Assembly (NCBI GenBank): GCA_011319805.1 | Contig: SJRY01000133.1 | Coordinates: 112,350 to 176,349, forward strand | Reading direction: 5' to 3' | DNA: 64,000 nucleotides | Origin: Macrocybe gigantea | Taxonomy: Eukaryota > Basidiomycota > Agaricomycetes > Agaricales > Callistosporiaceae | In this document: one piece after another, positions 22,449-33,233 of the stretch | Position numbering within the stretch: the stretch's first letter is position 1 | How the letters are laid out: each line of letters begins with the position of its first letter | The notes under the pieces: model-generated | What the model saw: the letters and a program-made list of their open reading frames with translations, nothing else | Database searches by the model: none | What the model was told of the DNA's origin: nothing | Program-made: the position numbers and the translations under genes

Positions 22449-24009
22449 TATGCACTGACTTATCGAGAAATTTAATTTGCAGTGCCCGCTCTTGTGATGG
22501 AAATCGCGCTTTTGGTTGTATCGCTTCAGTCTTTGACATTTAATTTGTTGGCTTTCACGTTATGGGTAGATCATGTTGGAAATGGAGCATTTCGATCGCA
22601 ACGCCCGTTGGTCCGACTGATGGGTTTGAAACAGTTCCTATTCCATCTTTGCAAATTCTTATCTCGCATGGGCCACCAAGTGGCATGTACGAGTCCTTAC
22701 ACACTGTCTGACACGCCACGTAATCACGTGGGTCCCATTGTGCTACTGCCAGCCTGTGCACTAAAGCATTTCCGACCACTCCGTGGCACGGACGACAATC
22801 ATCCCCACTATCCCACTAATAACTTGACTATCGATCTTCCTCTTCGGTCCCACAGACAATGGTACCCTCCAATGGCAGTCGACCGAAAAACCCGCCGCTG
22901 CATACACTTATTCTGCCACTTCAAGGCGAATGAAGGCTCATATGACGACAGCGGTATGCATGTGCCCCCCTCCATGCAAATTAGAGTATTGGTGGCATCA
23001 TCGAAAAGACAAGCCGTGGCATGTATTTGAAAGTGAATCTGTCTGCGAACGATAAATGAGAGTCGCGTTTGATTGACGTGCCATCAGACTTTGATGTGCA
23101 ACAAAGACTTTGACACTGGCAATGAAACTGACTGACTGACTGAATTCGGTGTTGCCAATTCACCACTGTGTTACATAATCAGGTTCGTTTGCAGTGTTGA
23201 ATATGAGAAAGGATATGCAATATCTTGAGCAGGACAACGTCGAAAATGGAAGACACTGAGTTTAAAAAAATCGAAAAGCGATATAAAGACAAGGGAACGA
23301 TTAAATTAGCAGCAACGTATGTCTACTTCCCCACAGGCATCATGTCAGTGAGTACAATTTTGCGATATCAGTGTACTAGATGAATGATGCTAGTAATAGA
23401 GCAAACGCCTGAGTAAAAAATGCACGGATCGAACGTTGACATCTGCGCGTGAAGAAAAGTCACTTGCAATGAAGCAGGTAGTCAACAACGAGTGAATCAA
23501 TAGGAAAAACAAAGGCACACACAAGGACATGAGAAAATCGGTCCTGATAGCAAGCTTGGCAGGTAGACAGAGCAAAAAAACACATATAGAGACCACTCAG
23601 AGTAAAGTTTTGGTACGAGAGGCACTGGGCAAGACAAAGATAGGCAATGTTTTCAAAGAGAGTAAGTAAATGAAGACGTACAGCGCAATGGGCTCGAAGT
23701 CCAAGAGAGACAGACCGACTGGAGCTAGGAAGGAGTTCAAAATAGCTACTCTGTAGGAAACACTAACAAGAAGGAGGGATACGTGAGTTAGTAAATTTGA
23801 TAAAAAAAAAAAAAAAAAAAAAAAATTACACATAGAGTAAGGCACGGAAGAGCATCTGAAAAAGCAACAATCAGTATGGACGATAACAATAGCCTCACCA
23901 GAAATAAAGACGTACAAGCGTGGACAGTAAACACGGAATACGTCAGTGAATAGCAACGCGGAATATCGTACAAGTTCACGGAAGGGGTAGGGCACAAGGC
24001 AAAAAAGGA
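22449..24009. other. No gene seen; includes a 24-A run
   Basis: A plus-strand open frame at 22482-23030 has poor protein character and no domain. A run of 24 A lies at 23802-23825. It may contain older debris of the paralogue family or of the Helitron landing site, but I cannot show it. Confidence 0.35.
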
Positions 24010-24036
24010 TTAGATTACCTTGCATGCTTATGCAAG
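24010..24036 (-). mobile_element. Helitron 3' terminus: hairpin plus CTAA
   Basis: On the minus strand a nine-base stem (ACCTTGCAT / ATGCAAGGT, loop AAGC; 24015-24036) is followed by AATCTAA and then T. A short hairpin just before CTRR, inserted 5' of T, is the diagnostic Helitron end. A Pif1-type helicase fragment lies upstream in the same orientation (25690-25405), separated by a Tc1 insertion. Confidence 0.7.
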
Positions 24037-24049
24037 GTATCTACCTGTA

Positions 24050-25282
24050 CAGTCCCCTTGCAAAAGTTTTGCAACATGTAAATAAATAAAAACATACTCT
24101 TGAAAGAATTCATTTTTACACCACCACAACTCTATGCTATGTAATCTAGTACTTGGTAGATCCACCTTTGGCCTCTATAACATCTTTTACCCTGTCTGGC
24201 ATGCTTCCAACTAAAGTATTTATCAATTCCAAGTCCAGTTTTGCCCACTCTGCCTGAAGCATACTCCACAATTCATCCACATTCTGAGGAAGAGTTGGCC
24301 TGCTATTGATCCTACTTTTGAGCAGAATCCAAACATGTTCAATGGGATTGAGGTCTGGAGACTGTGCTGGGTGAGGGAGAATGACCATGTTCTGATTTTT
24401 TCGCCATTCTTGTGAAGCCTTGGTGCAGTGAATAGGGGCCCCATCTTCCATGACTGCTACCTGCCCTCTCTCTTCACTTAGCTCCTCATAGATATCCCAA
24501 AGGGGACCAGAAAGGATTAATCTGATATAATCTGACCCCTTTCTGGCATCCTTTGGGATTCTAATAAGGGGACCAAGCCTCCCATGTGCCATACACCCCC
24601 AAATCATCAAACTTTGCCTTTCTGACTTGAAAGTTGGAGTGAGACACTTCTTGTCATACTTCTCTCCAGGTCTCCTGTGCACCCAGACCACCCTAGAGTT
24701 TTTCCCAATCTCCACAGATGACTCATCTGTCCAAATCATCCGGTTCCAGTCCTCACTCCCCCAACCCTGGTGTTCCTTCGCCCATACAAGCCGTGCCTTC
24801 TGATGCTCAGGCTTGAGATAAGGTTTCTTGGCTGCAACATGTCCTTTCATGCCTAAATGATTGCTGATAGCCCTCCTAACAGTGTCTGGATGGACAGGAT
24901 TGTCTCGAGAGGTGTTGACATTTTGGGTAAGCTCGGAGAGAGTTTGGCGTCTGTTTCCATCTAGAGAAACTTTGAGATGTCATATGGACTGCTCATCTAG
25001 CTTGGGTGGTCTACCCAAGCATGGGATATCATCAAAATGACCTCGGGTATCATAGTATTTGAGAATGCGAAAAATGGTGCTGCGGTCCCTTCCAACAAAA
25101 GTGGCAATATCTTGAATTGGCATATTTTCTTTGGATTTGTGATAGATGAGGGATCGCAGCTCTGGTGATGTGTTTTTGGTTCCAGGTGTCTTAGGCATGG
25201 TAGGTGGGGTATGGGCAGGTGTAGAGAGTAATTTTTATTTATTGTTTACACGTGATGTTGCAAAACTTTTGCAAGGGTACTG
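24050..25282 (-). mobile_element. Tc1/mariner-type DNA transposon, 1233 bp, TSD TA
   Basis: Terminal inverted repeats of 28 bases (CAGT, C or A, then CCCTTGCAAAAGTT... to CAACAT; 24050-24077 and 25255-25282) differ at one position. They are flanked by TA at 24048-24049 and 25283-25284. One long transposase frame fills the element on the minus strand. The near-identity of the repeats and a single stop in the transposase make it the youngest insertion in the window. Confidence 0.95.
24146..25198 (-). pseudogene. Tc1 family DD34E transposase with one in-frame TGA
   Basis: ATG at 25198, end at 24146: 350 codons, open apart from TGA at 24982-24980 where CGA (Arg) would fit. The N-terminal part is a helix-turn-helix domain (SPELRSLIYHKSKENMPIQD, then ATFVGRDRSTIFRIL) ending in a GRPPKL AT-hook-like link. 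The catalytic triad is WTDESS, VMEDGAPIH and NPIEHVW, with 34 residues between the last two, hence DD34E. The enzyme cuts and pastes the element into TA sites. Read-through of the single TGA or a sister copy could still mobilise it. Confidence 0.93.
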
Positions 25283-25404
25283 TACATGACAAACAATCTG
25301 CCAGAACAAACAAATAGCAGCCAATCAGCGACCAGTTCCTCCCTTCCTGCCTTTCCACTGCCTTTCTCACTTCCAACACCACGTCCATGATACAAAATAA
25401 ATAT

Positions 25405-25690
25405 TTAGAATAGGCTATTGTTGGCCAGTCGTTCTCTGGTGTTTTTGTCGAGTGCCTTTAACCGTTCGTCCTCTGCCAGTAAATTCAACTCGTGCACTGC
25501 CTGCAGATTCGTCTCATCAAACGGTCACAGCAACCATATGGTATCTGGACCGCGTCCACGCGATGGTGCGACATACAGGTTGAACAAGGTAAGGCCACCA
25601 CCTACCAGTGGTGGAGCAATGTCGATGATGGCCTGTTCCAGTGTTTGTCCTTGTGCGCTTGGTTTGGCTGGACAGCATGCAAGGTATCGC
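25405..25690 (-). pseudogene. C-terminal fragment of Helitron Pif1-type helicase
   Basis: The minus-strand reading AQGQTLEQAIIDIAPPLVGG, then GLTLFNLYVAPSRGRGPDTI, contains the GQTL and YVALSRGRG motifs (motifs V and VI region) of Pif1 helicases. In fungal Helitrons these are followed by a short charged tail like the one seen (LLAEDERLKALDKNTRERLA). One TGA (25527-25525) replaces an Arg of LLRPFDE. The frame ends at TAA 25407-25405. Upstream helicase motifs are missing, so this is a 5'-truncated copy. Confidence 0.8.
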
Positions 25691-26764
25691 CGGCCAACGC
25701 CGGCGCTTTTTCATAATCATAGCTACATAAACCAAAACAAAACAAGGCCCGAAAGAGCGAACAATTGACGCAGGGTCTGTTTATATCCCACGCTCGAAAC
25801 AATGCAACGTAACTGTGTACAAACAAGCTGGAGTTCCTCCCCGCATATTGCAGATGATTAGAACGAGCCTTTCTAAAGAAAGGACTCGTAATCTATTTCT
25901 TATCTATAAGTAGTTGTACCGCTGATGTGCCCCTCCCCATCCGTTTGCCTCACGAGCTCACCGAGGCCAAACTGAATCTACTTGTTTTGCTGCCCCCCGT
26001 CCTGCTGTTCGACTCGCCATCCGCTGGCTGATTTCCCGCGTCGCGCTCGAATTTTAACAGATCAGACTTCTCGAGCACGTTCCATTCTGTTTGATATCAT
26101 ACTTCGTCGTTACCCATATGATCTGTCTTTCGACGTTCCGTCAGTCTTGTCCAATCGATGTCAACCCCAGGCAAGCAGGGTTTATGCGCACTGATCCACG
26201 ACGATGTGATATGGAGCCCGATATATGTATTGTTTAATTTCCCTCAAGAAGGCCAAATGTGGGAGAACGGCATTGTGGCTGTCCTTGATCCATTCTTCAG
26301 AATTCTACCGGCGCTCAACGAGAGAAGACTTTGACTACGAGTCAACCTGCCATCATTGCTTTACATACATACGTTGCGGTGGAAGAACGACGGATCTTGC
26401 AGTCAAAAACCTTGGACGCGCCTTTTGATGTTAGGTGAGTTTTTGGATGCGATGGTCAGCATCGTTGCTTCTGGAGACATGTCAGACGGACGAGCACTTA
26501 GCCACCTCTGCGCATTGTCGACGACGACCTGCATCTATTGTGTTCATATACCGGTCCTCGAATGTTTGACAGCAATCAACGGAATCGAAGGATGGCGCCT
26601 GTGTGTACGTCAGGCCATGACATTTCCGCTGCTTCCCCAGTCAGATCAAGAAGCGGCGGATACTGGGCATGTCTTTGCATTTTGCACGTATATAAATGCC
26701 TAGAAATTGGCCAGAATCACCCAGGACAGGCCCCTTTGCTCAGCTTCTAACTTCGCTGCATTCA
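25691..26764. other. No gene seen
   Basis: Short frames only. Part may be Helitron cargo or its left side; no 5' TC end or Rep domain is visible. The last 100 bases form the promoter of copy B of the secreted-protein family. Confidence 0.35.
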
Positions 26765-27959
26765 ATGTTTATCCCATCGCCTTTGCTAGCTCTCTCGTTG
26801 CCTCTGCTCTCCATTGCCAGAGGTAGGTGTTAAGCATTCACCAATACGCGACATCATTTTTTGAAACTTATGCTGGTGCACAAGTCAGCGCCGCAGACGC
26901 CGTCTCGCCCGCCTTGCAAGGCACGCCGTTCCAGAGCGGTAGCGAAAGCGGATCGTGGGATCCTAACACAGCACCCACTGGGGCGGGTTCCAAGCAAGCC
27001 AGCTCGGTTTTAAGAAAGCCAAGCCTGTCAAGCCGATTCCGCCGCCCAAGACGCCCAAAGGTTATGAGCTTGTCTTTGGTCCTCTCAACGGCGCGAACGA
27101 AGCCCCAGGAGTAAGCTGAGCTCCAAAAAGTCAAAGATGCCGAACTGACTATTCGATGTTATTCAGTATATGGGCTTCGTGTCTCTCTCAGCCTATGACG
27201 TCGCGCAGTGTGCCAAAACTTGCAACGAGAGGTCCTTCGACGCACATGGAGGTGTATGCAAATATTTCAACATTTTCAACAACGTCGTTAACGGGACCTC
27301 GGTGGAATTTACGTGCAGTATGGTAAGTTCTTTGGAATCAGAACCCGGGAAATCATTTCTGAGTGTGAGATTTAGTATTACCTGCCCTCGAACGCTAACA
27401 CGGCGATCAACCACGGCCAGGCCCTCTTACCATCACTGATTCCCGTGGTTACCGTCGCATTTCTCTTCTGCCTGATGGTGGATTTGAAGCGTACACTTGT
27501 CCGGATCGCGCCATGTTTTGCTTCGCCAATGTGACCTCCAACTGGAGAGGCATTTCGTCCACAGGTTCGCGCGGGATGGACGCGTCCATCATTCATTATC
27601 CAGCCTATGCGCATTCCGGATCGAGCGTAGGACTGCTCGGCGAGATTAGCCAGCTGGACAGCTTCAACGGCACGTTAATTCCCACAAAGCGGCTCGACAC
27701 CGAACATAAGAAAACCTACAGCGTCTCGTTCTTTCACTGGAGTGGCTACGCCGATCCGGTTTCGGAGGCTGATGCGTTCGTAGAGGTCCTCTGGAACGAC
27801 CAGGTTGTGCTTACGATTAAACCTGGGTTCAGCGCTTGGACGTTCTATTCGGTTCCGAACGTCAGTGCCAAGGGACACGATGTTCTTGCATTCAGAGGAG
27901 GAAAAGCGCCAGCCTGGTCTTTTATTGACGATATATTCGTGTTCCGTAACTCTGTCTAG
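26765..27959 (+). pseudogene. Secreted cysteine-rich (PAN/apple-like) protein, copy B, one or more frame breaks
   Basis: It starts with a signal peptide (MFIPSPLLALSLPLLSIARG, 26765). Then come a Pro/Lys link, GYELVFGPLNGANEAPG, an intron (27111-27165), YMGFVSLSAYDVAQCAKTCN with the Cys pattern of copy A, an intron before YYLPSNANTAINHGQ, and RGYRRISLLPDGGFEAYTC. The 148-codon C-terminal frame (27513-27959) is intact. One base is missing near 27418-27424 (HGQ, then frame change, then LTITDSRGY), and the join before WGGFQASQLG is unclear. If the single-base change is a sequencing error this may be a live gene. Role unknown; it should be exported. Confidence 0.7.
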
Positions 27960-28072
27960 TGCATAGTCGTAATCTTTACTGGAAATCCAGACATGGTTAA
28001 TATTTCCCACGCCCTTTTTTTTTCCCAACACCAACAACGGCCCCCTTGAGACAACGAAATCCTACAACGGTC

Positions 28073-28635
28073 ATGGGTCGTTTACGCCGCTCTCGAGCTC
28101 ATCATGCACGACGAGATGTTAAGAGGGCATCTCGGACAAGAGTATGTCTACTTTTCAGCTCCTTACGGCTGTAAGCGATTGACAGGGAAGGACTCTTGCA
28201 TAGGCGATGACACGGCATCTAGACCAGATTCAACTTTTTGACCTTGATCCGAAGGTGAGTACGCTCCATTTCTCTCCCTCGAACAGGTATCCTTACTGTT
28301 GGTTTATGGAAATAAAGAACAGAGCTGTCCTTGAGTCTCAGCCCCTAGATTACGAAAAACCTGGCCTCGGTCAGCACTACTGCATCGAATGTGCCAAGTA
28401 CGCACCAAATGGTCCATGTGTAGCCACAATGGTGACAATACCCAACTTTCACAGGTATTATGAGACCGATGCCGCCTTGCAATCTCACTGGAAAAGCAAA
28501 GTCCATAAAAGACGATGCAAACAGTTGAAGGAGCCAGCATACACGATAGAAGAGGCAGAGCGGGCAGCCGGCTTGGGAAGAGAAACAAGGAAACCTCCTT
28601 CCCAGGGGCACATTGCCATGGACGCATCATCGTGA
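28073..28635 (+). CDS. BUD20: BUD20/ZNF593-type C2H2 zinc-finger pre-60S factor
   Basis: Four exons (28073-28141, 28204-28254, 28318-28397, 28455-28635) give 126 residues, near the size of human ZNF593. The N-terminus is strongly basic (MGRLRRSRAHHARRDVKRAS). The centre has DLDQIQLFDLDP, and the single zinc finger is HYCIECAKYYETDAALQSHW followed by SKVHKRRCKQLKEPAYTIEE. The family shuttles with pre-60S ribosomal particles and helps their export from the nucleus. The intron inside the zinc finger (28398-28454) splits the codon after CAK. Splice joins keep the frame throughout. Confidence 0.93.
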
Positions 28636-31600
28636 CGTTACTGGTCCTTTCTTTATTCGCGATTTGTATGTCTATCCTGTCGTGTTTTCCTCCTCGGAAT
28701 TGGTGATGTATGTGACTTTCCCTTCCCGCGACCTGCTGTGCTACGGCGTCTTGCGCGTATTGATTTTAGCGCAAAGATAGGAAATTCTTGTGTTTCTCGA
28801 ACGTCGTGTCTAGACCTGCGATCAAAGCTCATGAAAGTCGACTGCGGCGAACGCAACTCTTGGACCCTGAGGAGATTAACCCTCGTGCGCGCCTCGTCAT
28901 TGGACCATTGCTCCCTTCACGGAATCCCATCTGGACGATTGGCTACCTCCGGACTGGATTGCAGGCATTCGCTGGCCTCATGATCGGAGTTATCGACGGG
29001 CCTAGTTGGACATGGCCATGTTCCGGCATCGTGCATGAATGCAAGGGCTCTGTACGTAAACTTGCCTTTCAATACAGTCCTGCTAGCCCTTTCCGCTTGG
29101 CTGTCGTGGGATGGATGTCATTATCGAAACGAAAACGTGTCACGAAATGGTATATGGTATGCTTGACGATACGAGGACTTCCCTTACGCGAACATCGGCC
29201 AGCCGCGAAACACGTCTCTCTCCCCTTGCCCGTTGCCTCGTTGGGCGCATCTATTTCGGGACCGTAGCCCTGCGACCCCTGCCTTGCTCGAATCCGTGAC
29301 CCATCGGGCGTGGCGCTGTTCCATAAAGCGAGCAGCCATCATCGCTGTAAGCGAATTAGTCAGGCAACGTGCTCAAATGCCGCGATCCTGTAAAGTGCAC
29401 CTTGGGTCCAGCGCGGACTTTTGCGATCTCCAGGATGACAAATGAATAAACCCAACTCGTTTCAGTAAGGTCATCATGCCCGTCAGGGGGATAGGCTTCG
29501 GCCGAGGTCAGCAGGATCCGTTCTGGAACTAATCCGTCTGTCTTGGGTCTCACTTGATCAGGAAAGCCAGCTTCACGCGACTCGAATTTCCGTTCCTTTC
29601 GCTATCACCTAGCGTGAAGAGCGGCGCACAAAACCTTTTGGTCATTATATTGATCGTCACGAAAGACAGATTGCCTGATCAATCCAAGTCTACGAGCATC
29701 TCCGAACTCCTGTGGCCACCTGGCGCATACATTGCTGCCCTTATCCTCTTTGTAAATTCCCGTTTTGAACGTGACAGCTCCTAAAATAGGACGAAAAGAA
29801 ATCGAGGACATTTGGCATGCCCGCGCCCGTTCTCCAATCCATCGACGTTGTCTACGAAAACACATCAACCAGACATCAAACAATAGTTCGAATTTTGTTC
29901 GGGTCAGTCGGTCGTCTATCCCTTGCTTTGCCGCAATATCCATTCATCCGGCTAAGGAGTGACACGAGACTATTACTGATTTTCTTGAGATGCATACTCA
30001 ACTTTTACATTGCAGATTGTTTGTCAGAACATGGACAATTGTTTATATCAACATTTTGTCCATTTGGCGATCTACATGCAGCAGAACCCCTATGTTTCGC
30101 GGAGTATGAAGATGCCGCCACAGTGTCATATCTAGAGGACAAAGTCATTTGGAATACGGCCGCGGCGCTTCTCTGTGTTCGTCCCTTTTCCCACTAGCTT
30201 ACAAAACACAAACCGCCTGCTTGCCAGATCTGAACGATAAATCCCAGTTCTCCATTAAGGCGGCCTAGTGCACAGATGAACAACATGTGTTGTCCGCATG
30301 ATGGGGGCTGGCCCGAATGCCCTTGACAATTCCAACCTTATCAGTTCGGGGCCTCCCTCTCTTTTGGCATGTCAAGCCGTTGACGCGTCATGGGATATAG
30401 TCATTTCTTCGATGAGGTTTGATTCCATTAAAGCCGTGGCAGCCGGGCCAGACGTATTGAATATACCGTTACAACCGGTACGGGCTTCGCTATTTTGTTT
30501 GGTATTCTTTCTTTCATCAACAGAAGCGCCTGGAATAGGTCACCCGGGACTCAGCTTCGTCGCTCCCAATGATAATGTGAGCATGGTGTCGAAACGTGTT
30601 AATGCCCTTTACACGCTCGCAAGGGTTCCTTCACCCGGTATTATATCACATGGAGGACATTCACGGCGATCCTGTTCAACATTAGCTCAGGACACGCCTC
30701 CGATTCGACGGGATTTTTCCGGCCACAATATGAATGATGCAAAGCATCCATTCCTCAATTGGTTCGGATGGGGGCCATCCGCAGCCTCTGTGCTCTATAA
30801 GGCAATACATGTGAGATACCGATACCATCATGGGCCTGCCTTGTTTGCACAGGGCGTAATACGCAGGAAAAGCCCAACCGTTGCAAAACTCAAGACGCAA
30901 GAGATTCCTTGCGATTGATACATTATAGCTATGAAGTTGTGGTAGGACTGGCTGTTTCAATGTGCCGAGGACTATCTCGTGGATAGGTCGCGGAGAATTC
31001 TGTGGAAGTGCACGAGGCAGCCAGTTTGATTTCCGTTTTCCGTCAAAGTCTGTTTAAACCCTGACATTGCTCATCCGAAAAAGAAACAAATACTCTTTCA
31101 ATTCATTCCGATTATGAAGAGCACGAACACAGTGCCACAGAAGATTCAAACCTTCGGATCTTGCGACACGACGCAAAAAATATCGATTGTGATTGTACCA
31201 ATCATACGGGACGCCATCCGACCTATTTATTACATTATCGGTGCGATCTTGGGTGAAAGGCGATATTAGTCTCCCTGCGCTCGTCATGGGCTCAAGTTTT
31301 GTCCATTAGGAATCTATGGATAAAACCCAAATATCAACCCGCGAGGTGATAACTTTCGATAAGAGCTTCGGTCGTTGAGCTTTCCCTTTATATTAAGCCG
31401 CACGTGAACCGGCGCACGGACCACGTGTCCCGGTCTACAAATTCGGAACTTGAAACGTTTTTTTCTCCCCACAGTCATACCTCGCTCAGATATCACCATG
31501 CAGTCCTTTCCCTTTTGCTTTGGAAGGTTTGCTGCTGTAGACGAGACGAGAAGATGGAGAATCCGAGACTGGGCATGCCGTTTATCTTTTCTGAACTGTG

Positions 31601-33233
31601 TTTCGCCTGCAAGAGATCGAGTGGCTAATCAGCTTTGGAGACAACTTGTCGTTGTGTAGAATTTTCAATGCGACGCGATTGAAATCGACGTTGAGATCAG
31701 CGCTCATTGTCGGCGCCGACGCTTTCCTGTTTAAGTCTTAGTCCAATGTTGGGAAAATAGGTACAGTGTTCTAAGATTTCAACAAGACGGACGTCCGTTG
31801 TGAGGGGTCACTGATTAATGTCTGTGGCCCTGCAGGTCGAGAAAAAGCCTTGAAGATGTCCGTGCAAACCTTTTCGGAGATAGCGCTTTCTTTCATGTCC
31901 GAAGTAAATGTTATCAGACACCATTATCGGCGACGTCCCCAAATCACGGCACGTCTGAGTCAAGAACATTGAACGTGAAATGGGTGCGTCTGACAAAACA
32001 CTTCCATATGACCGTCCGACTGACGCAAATCTCCTACTGAACTACCGGTCACAAGTTGTGAAAGATGAGTACGATGAAATGATGTGATGAGTAGTCGATC
32101 TGCACATGACCTCACCCTTCCTGCAATTCAATTGCCAGCGATCTCACCCCCTTGCCTTATTCTCCGCCCACCAGCGTTCCTACAAACGGATATAAAGTAT
32201 AAACCAAGAGAGAGAGAGGTACGGCTGCTATGACAGCGAGAAAATTCCTTACAAGTATAAATGCAGTTCCCGAAGTGCGACATCCGGGTGTGAATCTAGG
32301 GGCTCTAATCTCTCAAACTCGCGGGGGAGGGGTAAGACAGACTTGTCCATCTCGTTCGAAGGGTTGCATGCATGCATAGTTTCTCCTTGGTGAAATCTCC
32401 GTTTTCCCGAAAGCTCGACATTTAAAGAGAAGAAGACCGCAAGAGCGATCATTCGCATACCTGAACTGGCTGATGTTGGGAACGGTGGGAAACCGGTACT
32501 GACCATGTCACAGAGAACTGCGCACCCAAAAGGTTCTCGGAGTTTATCGAAAGCGACCAAGCAGGAGGTGATACCGGACATAGCGGAATTCAGACCCGCC
32601 GTATTCCGAAGCAATGCCAAACTCTATTTTTGTACCCCATGCTCCATTCATGCATTCCTCCAGCAGAAATTGCCACAAGGCTCATGCGCGACTCGTGTTC
32701 TGCAGGCGATCTTGCTTGGATTTCAATTTGTTTACCGGTGTTCTTATTCCTCCGAAAATCGGTCAACCTGTACGTATATATCTTGAATTTCTGTTTTCCA
32801 CCTCGTCACCTGTCTTTGTTTTGATGGTCATTATCTGTGACAAACCTCTCTAGCTGCCAAGGCATGATTAGTCCGTGACAATGCGCCGTATCACCGTCTC
32901 CGGTGCCCTGGTGTTAGGTTACGGTATTGCCGTTTCAGTCCAAGCCCAAATCCTTTTATCCCGGCTGTTTTATGCGCTGCCATCCACAAAAAGGCTAGCA
33001 TCTTTCAAACGGTGCCTTTTCGGGCGATGAGAGGGGGGCCTTGCCACGAGACCTATTTCAGAGATCTCACTAACAGGATACCCACACTTGTCCTTCCCCT
33101 CTTAAGAACGCGCCGAGGTGCGTACCGAGGTTTCCATTTGGCTTTCATACATGTACTGAGACTGACTAGAATCGCTGCCTGTTCTCTGCTTCTGTGTCCT
33201 GCACTCGTCTTCAGCTAGCTGGGGTTGTCGCCT
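28636..33233. other. 4.6-kb stretch without a supportable gene
   Basis: Both strands hold only short or low-confidence frames; the longest (30298-30918, 206 codons, plus) has no motif and no splice support. No LTR, TIR or tandem array is visible. It could be the long 5' control region of the Zn2Cys6 gene that follows, or an old degraded insertion. Confidence 0.4.

Noticed and set aside
22482..23030. 182-codon frame after PAN-like copy A
   Set aside because: The start is not ATG-supported, the hydrophobic and basic pattern is unlike a folded protein, and no family is visible.
30298..30918. 206-codon plus-strand frame in the gene-poor interval
   Set aside because: No motif, no signal peptide, no plausible splice partner; composition like non-coding DNA.
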